Under the pieces are notes generated by a model, which was not told the origin of the DNA, made no database searches, and saw only the letters and a program-made list of their open reading frames with translations. The translations under genes were made by a program, and so were the position numbers. From Hepsetus odoe (Eukaryota; Chordata; Actinopteri; Characiformes; Hepsetidae), in NCBI GenBank assembly GCA_017165825.1, contig CM029384.1, positions 2,344,715 through 2,408,714 of the forward strand: DNA of 64,000 nucleotides. Reading direction: 5' to 3'. Below, piece after piece: positions 56,501-64,000 of this stretch (the stretch's first letter is position 1; each line of letters begins with the position of its first letter).

Positions 56501-59500
56501 GCCAGGAGTGCTTAATAGAAACCACCCCTCACACTTATTGCAACCAGAGTGCAAAAAATGAAATCTGATCTGATGCAACTACGCAAGACAAAATGGTTCA
56601 TAATGAAGCAGCAAACAGCAACTGGTCCTGTAATTACAAACACAAGTCCTGAGCGATGACTATACAGTTTGAAGAACTAGTTGCTTGTTTCTCTACAGCT
56701 AGAAGGTGATAGAAATGTTTTATATTGCACGCAGATCAGACTGGAAATGAACACTCCTTTTAAATGTCAGAGCTTTTAATCTTCAAGCCCTAGTTTTGTG
56801 AGCACAACTGGGAAAACCCATCTTTGTCACCAGTTAAAAATGAAAAAGACAATTCCCTCATTAATCCAAACAAACTGTACACACACACTGAGAAGGGAAA
56901 AGTGAAATGATCACAGTTAGTTTGGGCATTAGAGATTCATTGTATTTTATTTTTCATTTATAACTGTCATTGAAGCACCAAACTAAAATCCTTTTTTATA
57001 TGAATGTTGCTGGTCACTGTATCTGCTCTATGTGGGGGGGACAACAGCCTTAGGCAGTTTGGTGGAGTTCTCCTTTACATCAAGCATGTCATTTAAAGGG
57101 CTGTCAGGACTTGCCACGAAATTAGTCCAGTCCATTTATTCTCTGCCTCAGCCTGTTTTAAACAGGAACATCAGATCTTCTTTCAGATCGGATCATCAGC
57201 ATAAACGGCAAGTATGTTTACTGTGGCAAAATCACAATCGCAGAACTGCTTTGCAACACCTGGTCAGCCACATAATCTCATTTAACTCAACTTTTATTTA
57301 AAATACAGCTTCAGAGTAACAGCGAGGGTGGAAGAGAGGTGAAGAAGAGAGTGCAGGTTGGAATGGGTGGAGAAGAGTGGCAAAAGGCAAGGTTTACAGG
57401 ACAGTAGTGAGACCAGCTATGTTGTATGGGTTGGAGACGGTGGCACTGAAAGAGAAACAAGAGGCAGAGCTGGAGGTGTCAGAGTTGAGTATGCTGTGAT
57501 TTTTGTTGAGTGTGACGAGGATGGACAGGATTTGAAATGAGTATAATAGAGGGACAGCTCAGGTTAGATGTTTTGGAGACAAAGTTAGAGTAAAGTAAGA
57601 CTGTGTTGGTTTGGACATGTCCAGAGGAGAAATGATGAGAATATTGGGAGGAGGATGTTGAAGATGGAGCTGCCAGGAAAGAGGAAGACCAAAGAGGTTT
57701 GAAGAAGGAAGATACAGAGGTCCGGAAGAAATGGAAAAAGATGATCCGCTGTGGGGACCACTAAACAGGAACAGCCCAAAGAAGAAGGTTATTTAAAATA
57801 CAGCTAAGCCACAGAAAGTGGGAGGTGGTAATTCATTTAGATCTTTATGGAGGTTATGATTCACTCGCTTGGAATGTGTGGGGGCAACGGTTTGGGCTTG
57901 TTTTTGACAGACAAAAGATTTTCTGGTTCGCTTGGTGTGGATGGCACTATTAATCATAACAGAAGCACAGATTCATTTATCAATGAGATATCGACAAGAT
58001 ATCCACAAGTGTGGGTGGTGGTCTAGTGGTGGGTACTGCCTATGGACCTATGGCTCAAGAGGTCACAGGTTCGAATCCCATCTCTGGCACTACCATCACT
58101 GGTGTCCCAGAGCAAGACCCTAACCCTGAGTTGCTCCAGGGGGGACTGTCCCTGTAATTAGGACATGGAAGTCGCTCTGGATAAGAGCGTCTGCTAATTG
58201 CCGTAAATGTAAATGTTGAGCTTCTGTAGACATTCATTACTCATGCTTTAGTGGACAGCTGGACAAATGAGCACAGAAGCCTGCAGGTTCAACAGGCTAC
58301 AAAAATGATACACTTGACATTCAGCACACTTTTCACAAGATACAGATTAGCTAGTGAGGAAAGATAGAAATTCCTCAAAACATGCAGCTGTATGTAAACA
58401 TGTATTTTTGCCATGAGACAACCTAATTTGAGACTCACCTGGCTGAGGGTGGATGACTTTTGAAGGAGCACTGTCATTCTGGATTGTTCCCATGGTCTAA
58501 AAATGAAGGAAAGAGAAAAACAGATTCAACACGAGTCAATTGTCCCACTCAGCTTTGAAGAGCATGTCTAATGTTAAGCCAAGGAATAAACTTAGGAAGA
58601 AGCAACAGGCAATTCTGAAAATATCCATTTTACAATTATTTAACCACAGTGTGTGAATGCTACACAGGACTACTTGTGTTGAGGAGTTGAGAACCCTGCT
58701 ACAGCACCCCAAGACCTTTACCAAGGGCTGTGAAGCTTCAGCATAAAATAAAACATGCAAAAGAACACCAGGACCTGCAGTCCTCCCCCCAGACTCAGTT
58801 CTACAGGTCTCAGGTCTTACAACTAGTAAGAGACATTCAGGTATTTATGACTTTGTATGTTCCAAACTGAGTCACTTCCAAATAATATGTTGCCATCACT
58901 AGTATTTATTTTCTGCTCTTGTTAATTAGGTTTTTATTTCTTAACTAATGACTCTAAAGGTCACACATTCACCGCTTTGTGTTTGCATGAGACGTGAGTT
59001 TTCACATTTTCTGGCTTTGTACCTCCTCCTGTCATGCTGTGATCGTTTACAAGATATGACGGAAGTTAGAAAGAGAGCATGACGCCATTGAAGAAACCTG
59101 ACAAAGCAGAGCTGCTTTGTGCGTTCTAAAAAAAATCAGCAAAACTTCTTGCTGAAAGACTGTGCTTTCTGCACTGTTACACTATGTTATACTAAGTGAT
59201 GGGGGATTAGGAGCAGAGCAAAAAAAAAAAAAAAAAAAAAAAAAATCACATCTGCTTGCGATAATTATCTGGATAGTCGCTGGAGAGTATGTCTGTCAGT
59301 GGAGTGGAAATTCCAACACTGAAAATTGATTTGATTCAGAGCAAGTTTAAAAAAAAAAAAATTTCAGAAGCCTTAATGTGCACAGGAAACCATGTGCAGT
59401 ATGACAAACAGCTCACTTTAAATGAATACTGGATTAAAGCATTAAACGAGAAGGCAACAGGAAAAATGCTTTGTGGACAGCTTAGACCTTTTAGAACAAT

Positions 59501-62500
59501 ATAAATATTTGCTTTAAATGAGACATGATGACAGAAGTGTCCAAAAAAAAAAAAATATCTGGGCCAGGATAGCTCATCACCACAGACACATCAATCGCAT
59601 TCTGAATTATTCCAGCAAAGACTAAAGGAATCTACTTTCTTTCATAATCTGGTGTTTTAAGTCATAATTTTACAGCAACACAGACATTTGGCAAACTTTC
59701 AATCACTGTGTACACTCTGGCTTTTCCTTTTGTCATGAAAATGTTTTTAGTCTCCACTTACAAACAGATTTCCTGACCGGAAAAAGGTTTGATTTGATTT
59801 TAGGCTATGAATTTAGCCAAGTTTTTGTGTGTGTGTAAAAAACACACACACGCGTGCACGCACACACACACGCACGCACGCACGCACACACCAGTGCAGA
59901 CTAATTGAGCATTATTGTCTTTTGCAGATAAGAACAGCTGGATCAAATACGTTCTGTCAACAAATATGAATTAAACTAGTATTAGTATTTATTTGGGCAG
60001 CATCCAGATAAGGAACAAACCTAATCCTAAGTGTAAACAGTCTTGGTTTGGTTCCCAAAAAGTATTCTAGTTCATACCAGCTGAACGGAGGTCAGCGCTC
60101 CATGCAGGCAACAGGTGCTGCTTTAGCTATTATTTTATAGTCTTCACTTCCTGATGAGGAAACAGACTTTTCCAGAAAGCTGAACACAAGATGTTCTTTA
60201 AAGGACTTTAAACTCTTCAGGACCAAAAAAATTCTCCAGCTAATATTTGTCTACAGAGATTGCTTGGCAACATTGTTTATACACTGGCTGAAAGACTACA
60301 ACCTAATTGGAAGTGTGTCCACAAATATTTGACTATAAAGTGTACGACTTGTGTTAATGCCAAGGGTGAACAGGATATCCACGGGCAAAGTCTGAGTACA
60401 TCTGCCTAAACGTTTTCTGAACACATTTAATTCAGCGCAAGGCCTGCTGCTCAAGGTTGTGCCATGAGAAACTTGCAGCAGCTGCATGCATATTTGTTCC
60501 TGTTCTTAAATTTATGACAACAGGATGGGATCCAGTCCTTCACGACCATGACGAATTAACTGACTGAAGGTTTAGGTCTTGACCTTACCTAATTCTTTAT
60601 TGGAACACTCTGTAGGGCTCTTGGCTGGTTTTTGTCTAAACCACTCAGGTTTACGATCACCACAACACATGGTGATCAAATGGCTGTCCAAAACCCGCAG
60701 TTAAAACCTAGTTTTACTACAAACCTCTACACACCCTCCACACTTCCCTGTTGTGGAGACACATTCTTCCCATACTCAAACACACACACTCAAATAAAAA
60801 AGAGTGAATATTACAGTTTGGGACTGTAACTGGTTTATAGCAGTTTCTCTCTCTCCACACACACACACACACACATACTTATTTATATCTCACAAAAGTG
60901 AGTACACGCCTCACATTTTTGCAAATATTTCATTATATCTTTTCATGGGACAACACTGAAGACATGACACTTTGATACAATGTAAAATAGTCAGTGTACA
61001 GCTTGTATAACAGTGTAAATTTGCTGTCCCCTAAAATTAACTGAACACACAGCGATTAATGTCTAAACCACTGGCAACGAAAGTGAGTACACCCCTAGGT
61101 GAAAACTGTCCACATTGTGCCCAATTAGCCATTTTCCCTCCCTGATGTCATTTGACCTGAATAGGGAGCAGGTGTGTTACAGTGAAAGTGACTATTCTTG
61201 TCATTGTACAGTGCAGCACAGCACAACACAAAAAATGAAACCCATCACCCATACACACACGTGCAGCAGGGGGCAGCTATTGAAGGCACCTGGGACGGGG
61301 ACGGTACCTTGCTCAAGGCAAGGTCAAGACAAGGTACCTCAGGTAGGCAACCTGAGGGCAACCTTCTGATGAAGGAATCGAACCCACAATCTTCTGATCT
61401 AGGGCCAACACCCTAATGCCACTGCTGCTCCCAGCTGTTATCCTTAATAAAACCCTGCAAACACCCTGAAACTGAGCGACAGCGCAGTGGCCAAGACCAT
61501 ACAGCAGTTTAACAGCACAGGTTCCATTCAGAACAGGCCTCGCCATGGTCGCCCAAAGAAGTTGAGTGCATGTGCACAGCATCATATGTTGTCTTTTGAA
61601 AATAGACTTATATGTGCTGCCAGCATTGCTGCAGAGGTTGAAGAGGTCGGGGGTCATCCTGTGCTCAGACAGTATGCCACACACTGCATCAAATTGGGTC
61701 TGCGTGGCTGTCGTCCCCTTTTGATGATGCACAAAAAAGCCCACAAACAGCTTGCTAAAGACAAGCAGACTAAGGACATGGATTACTGGAACCATGTCCT
61801 GTGGTCTGATGAGACCAAGTGTAATGTATTTGGTTCAGATGGTGTCAAGCGTGTGTGGGGGCAACCAGGTGAGGAGTACAAAGACAAGTGTGTCTTGCCT
61901 ACAGTCAAGCATGGTGGTGGGAGTGTCATGGTTTGGGGCTGCAGGAGCGCTGCTGGCACCGGGGAGCTACAGCTCATTGAGGGAACCATGAATGCCAACA
62001 TATACTGTGACACACTGAAGCAGAGCCTGATACCCTCCCTTAGGGAACTGGGCCGCAGGGCAGTATTCCAACATGATAACGGCCCCAAACACACCTCCAA
62101 GACGAGCACCGCCTCGCTAAAGAAACTAAGGGTAAGGGTGCTGGACTGGCCAAGCATGTCTCCAGACCTAAACCCTATTGAGCATCTGTGGGGCATCCTC
62201 AAACGGAAGGTGGAGGAGCTTAAGGTCTCTAGCATCCACCAGCTCCATGATGTCATCATGAAGCAGTGGAAGAGGACTCCAGTGGCAACCTGTGAAGCTC
62301 TAGTGAACTCCATGCCCAAGATAGTTAAGGCAGTGCTGGAAAATAATGGTGGCCACACAAAATATTGACACTTGTTGCCAGTGATTTAGACATTAATGGC
62401 TGTGTGTTGAGTTGTTTTGAGAGGACAGCAAATTTACACTGTTCTACAAGCAGTACACAGACTACATTATATCAAAGTGTCCTACCTTCAGTGTTGTCCC

Positions 62501-63524
62501 ATGAAAAGAGAAAATAAAATATTTACAAAAATGTGAGGGGTGTACTCACTTTTGTGAGATAATGTATATGAAAGTGAAAGTGACAACACACAGACTCAAT
62601 AAAATTCAACCTCTGCTTTTACCCATTGCTATTGAAATGACCAGAGGAAGCAGTGATGGGGATGGTACCTTCCTCAAGGGTACCTCAGAGCACCTCAGAG
62701 TAACCTACTGGTCTGGGATTTTAACCCATGGCTTTCTTATCCTGAGGCCTAGTCCCTAACCAGTAGGCCACCGCTGTAGTTATCTGGTTTGTTTATGACG
62801 CTGTTCATATGTGGTGGAAAACAAATGTGGCTCATGTGGTGGAAACAGTTCATTATTACTTTATTCCCTTACGTTTGCAGTACAAAGTATTCTCTCTGCA
62901 TTTGCAAAATTATTTTTTGGCCCAGACTGATTTCACAGAGCCTCATACTTGAGGCTCACAGAGCCAACATGTCAAGTTAAAGTGCTTTTCAGTTTAGCAA
63001 TAATCATTAAACGTAATGCAATATGACGTAGCGGTTAATGCAGTCGTCTTACAGCAAGATGAATCTGGGTTCCATCTGGGGATTCTCTGAGAGCTCTGGT
63101 TTCCTCTCGCAGCCCGAAGACATGCATTCACGAATTCTCACGCCCTCATCCAGATGTGTATGGATGGGTTAAATGCAGGGGAAAGATTCACTAACCAGTG
63201 TTCACAGTGTGTGTGAGTTGATCACTGATATAATTGGTAGTGACCGGTCTGGTGTAAAGGCTTTTAAAATTTGGCTTTTGCTATACTAGAGGGGGGAAAG
63301 AAAGAGAAGAGCATCAAATGAGCTGGACCAACAACCCCTTGGACACTGTCAGAAGTTGGAAGACACTCCATGTAAAAAAAACCAAAAAAAAAAAACCGAC
63401 CATCATAAAAAGGTGTGGTGACCAGTTTAAATAAAGTGTCTACCTCGAGTAGGAGCTGCTGATAAAGCTCTTCCTGCCTCTGCTGCTCCAGTTCAGTTTG
63501 GAGGAGAGACGAATCCGTTTCCAT
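47522..63524 (-). CDS. pih1d1: PIH1 domain-containing protein 1 (10 coding exons)
   Basis: Adaptor subunit of the R2TP complex (with RUVBL1/2 and RPAP3), which helps HSP90 assemble RNA polymerase II, snoRNPs and PIKK kinases; 286 aa. Coding exons in transcript order: 63524-63444, 58496-58439, 55454-55266, 55023-54962, 54863-54782, 53328-53232, 51950-51918, 51657-51579, 49506-49363, 47557-47522. The total is 861 nt in one frame. The PIH-N domain (about residues 40-160) has [15 protein letters not shown] and [16 protein letters not shown], matching human KVFINICHSPSIPPP and FRIPMSLGEPHAELD. The lysines that bind the acidic phosphopeptide (human K57, K64) correspond to K51 and K60, with the loop between them two residues longer. 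The C-terminal CS-like domain includes [20 protein letters not shown] and [16 protein letters not shown]. The ATG has a strong context (GCCATGG). An in-frame ATG seven codons upstream also exists. Introns hold two Tc1 elements, LINE pieces and SINEs. Confidence 0.95.
48185..49015 (-). mobile_element. LINE fragment with RT core (RRML-type, pih1d1 intron 9)
   Basis: The reverse strand shows, in several frames, [10 protein letters not shown] (RT catalytic ADD), [66 protein letters not shown] and [20 protein letters not shown]. This is the longest relic of the family here and shows the order of its RT and C-terminal parts. Stops and frameshifts make it inactive. Confidence 0.85.
49555..49782 (+). 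mobile_element. SINE family A, complete (pih1d1 intron 8)
   Basis: Head GCAGCGGTGGCCTAATGGTT with B box GGGTTCGAACCCC, and tail GACCTCGCAATGACAAGGGT. It inserted about 50 bases upstream of the acceptor of the 144-nt exon. Confidence 0.82.
50050..51430 (-). mobile_element. Tc1-like DNA transposon, inactive (pih1d1 intron 8)
   Basis: Transposase region on the reverse strand from 51101 to 50075. It starts [20 protein letters not shown], has the paired helix-turn-helix part ([20 protein letters not shown]), then [17 protein letters not shown] and [15 protein letters not shown], and ends KGYTIDY plus stop. The reading frame shifts at least three times, and a TGA replaces the Trp after IQNL, so no transposase is made. 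Ends: right GGGGGCTAATAATTTTGGCC (51399-51418), matched by CCAAAATTATTAGCCCCC at 50051-50068. The GGGGCTAATATTTTTGACC repeat near 51210 suggests an IR/DR layout. The outer left end is unclear. Confidence 0.85.
51828..51862. repeat. Poly(A) tract
   Basis: About 33 adenines interrupted by one C, in pih1d1 intron 7. Confidence 0.9.
52750..52774. repeat. Poly(A) tract
   Basis: About 24 adenines in pih1d1 intron 6. Confidence 0.9.
57310..57790 (+). mobile_element. LINE 3' end (RRML-type, pih1d1 intron 2)
   Basis: Forward-strand relic: [17 protein letters not shown] start, the [20 protein letters not shown] region, [19 protein letters not shown] and [12 protein letters not shown], ending with CTGTGGGGACCACTAAACAG and AAGAAGAAGG. 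It includes the element's 3' terminus. Confidence 0.8.
58008..58214 (+). mobile_element. SINE family B, complete (pih1d1 intron 2)
   Basis: Head GTGGGTGGTGGTCTAGTGGT, B box GGTTCGAATCCC, body, and tail GGATAAGAGCGTCTGCTAAT. It ends about 225 bases from the 58-nt exon. Confidence 0.82.
59221..59245. repeat. Poly(A) tract
   Basis: About 25 adenines in pih1d1 intron 1. Confidence 0.9.
59826..59892. repeat. (GT)n-(AC)n/(ACGC)n alternating tract
   Basis: GTGTGTGTGT, a short A run, then CACACACAC and CGCACGCACG units. It is alternating purine-pyrimidine throughout, and the two halves are complementary. Confidence 0.9.
61180..61432 (-). mobile_element. SINE family A inserted in a Tc1 element
   Basis: GTGAAAGTGACTATTCTTGT at the left, GTGCAGCAGGGGGCAGCTAT in the body with a local duplication of the CAAGGCAAGGT part, and CCCTAATGCCACTGCTGCTC at the right. 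The sequence on both sides is Tc1. Confidence 0.82.
61460..62368 (+). pseudogene. Tc1-like transposase, N-terminus lost
   Basis: DDE transposase that would cut and paste the surrounding element. The frame is open through to the stop after NNGGHTKY. It has the second helix-turn-helix part and GRP hook ([12 protein letters not shown]), then [21 protein letters not shown] and [13 protein letters not shown]. The two last catalytic residues are separated by 34 residues (DD34E, standard for Tc1). There is no ATG at the front: the open frame begins after a TAA, its first usable codons being GTG GCC AAG at 61487, and the first helix-turn-helix is missing where the SINE sits. About 293 codons remain of a usual 340 or so. 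The catalytic domain is well preserved, but the protein would lack DNA-binding parts. Confidence 0.85.
62570..62776 (-). mobile_element. SINE family A copy (pih1d1 intron 1)
   Basis: TGAAAGTGAAAGTGACAACA at the left, AAGCAGTGATGGGGATGGTA and GGTACCTCAGAGC in the body, and AACCAGTAGGCCACCGCTGT at the right. It begins only nine bases beyond the right end of the Tc1 element. Confidence 0.78.
63028..63245 (+). mobile_element. SINE family C copy (pih1d1 intron 1)
   Basis: Head GACGTAGCGGTTAATGCAGT with GGGTTCCATC at the B-box place, then TGGTTTCCTCTCGCAGCCCG and AAGACATGCATTC. Its 3' half has the GGATGGGTTAAATGCAGG sequence otherwise seen in family A, so it may be chimeric. Confidence 0.6.
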
Positions 63525-63900
63525 GGCTACAGCGCAGCAAAGCAAACACCTATGCTAGCTGAGAAAAAAAGAAAAAAAACTTGAGAAAAAAGTTTCACTT
63601 TAAGCCAAATATTTCTTAATGTATTACAAAACTATCTGTACACCGACTATATCATCAGCTACATAAAACCAAAGCTAGACACACAACAAGTATGATGTAG
63701 TTAGCATAACAGTTAGCATAACGAGGACTTTGACTAAAAAACGGGTTCTACTTGGATAACCAGGCACGCCACTGAATGAAAAAACATACTAATTACCTTA
63801 GAATCTACTTTTTGTACAGATTTTTCTGTCAGAGCTTCCACGTAGAAGCGAAAAGCAGCGCTAATGTGTTTTCATACGTTGCCACTACAACGCACCTCAG
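63525..63900 (-). promoter_or_regulatory. pih1d1: Candidate pih1d1 5' UTR exons
   Basis: On the reverse strand a long pyrimidine run ending in TTTCTCAG|CTAGCATAGG gives an acceptor at about 63557, just upstream of the ATG. A donor TTCTAAG|GTAATTAG ends a possible first exon at 63797. This suggests a short non-coding exon (63797 to roughly 63890) and a 240-base intron. No TATA box is seen, as expected for a housekeeping gene. Confidence 0.45.
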
Positions 63901-64000
63901 TGTCCTTAAAGCCGGCGTTTCAAAATAAAAGTCTTCCCTCCTTTAATCCTCTACTTAACACAAGTCAAAATAGAGTATATATTTTAAAATATACAAAAAA

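Larger units (their letters stand above)
60886..62561 (+). mobile_element. Tc1-like DNA transposon with SINE insertion (pih1d1 intron 1)
   Basis: Terminal inverted repeats are ATCTCACAAAAGTGAGTACA from 60887 and its complement ending at 62560, flanked by TA on both sides (60886-60887 and 62560-62561), the target duplication of Tc1/mariner elements. An inner repeat AAAGTGAGTACACCCCTAG lies near 61080, so the ends are of IR/DR type. A 250-base family A SINE (61180-61432) sits between the left end and the transposase. Without it the element would be about 1.4 kb. Confidence 0.9.

Noticed and set aside
61783..62358. 191-codon open frame on the - strand
   Set aside because: Antisense shadow of the Tc1 transposase.

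Overview
This is a window of vertebrate nuclear DNA, almost certainly from a ray-finned (teleost) fish. The genes are split by GT-AG introns, the coding exons match vertebrate gene families, and the spacers are packed with microsatellites, tRNA-derived SINEs, degraded LINEs and Tc1/mariner transposons of the kinds found in fish. There is no prokaryotic operon structure and no CRISPR array. The species cannot be fixed from the sequence.

Layout. (1) 1-12 kb: a tandem ferritin cluster on the + strand: a broken copy (2157-2430) and two copies with complete four-exon reading frames (5935-7853 and 9985-11545), both middle/heavy (ferroxidase) type. The third copy has a canonical iron-responsive element in its 5' leader. 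The second has the same stem but an altered loop. (2) 12-25 kb: a synaptotagmin of the SYT1/2/5 type, best called syt5, + strand, eight coding exons (17723-24595), 406 aa. (3) 30-46.4 kb: slow skeletal troponin T (tnnt1), - strand, fourteen coding exons (42080 down to 30013), 269 aa, with a likely non-coding first exon and TATA promoter near 46.3-46.4 kb. (4) 47.5-63.9 kb: pih1d1, - strand, ten coding exons (63524 down to 47522), 286 aa, a subunit of the R2TP/PAQosome HSP90 co-chaperone. All four intact gene models were built exon by exon, and each keeps one continuous frame from ATG to stop.

The genes do not form a shared pathway: iron storage, calcium-triggered exocytosis, slow-muscle contraction and chaperone-assisted complex assembly. 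They do recall one chromosomal neighbourhood. Human SYT5, TNNT1, PIH1D1 and FTL all lie on 19q13.3-q13.4, so this may be a piece of the corresponding fish region.

Repeats. Three recurring tRNA-headed SINE families are labelled here A (head contains GTGGCCTAGTGG), B (head contains GGTGGTCTAGTGG; tail CTGCTAAATGCCGTAAATG) and C (head with a 'GCTGTCGCCTCAC'-like start). There are also remnants of three LINE types (one called here the 'RRML-type' after its C-terminal peptide) and two Tc1-like elements, one of them split by a family A SINE. The most interesting signals are the IRE divergence between the ferritin twins, a syt5 exon framed by complementary (CA)n and (GT)n tracts with its splice donor inside the (GT)n, a ~400-bp sequence duplicated across the tnnt1 promoter/intron 1, and a CCAAT-rich degenerate tandem array in a syt5 intron.
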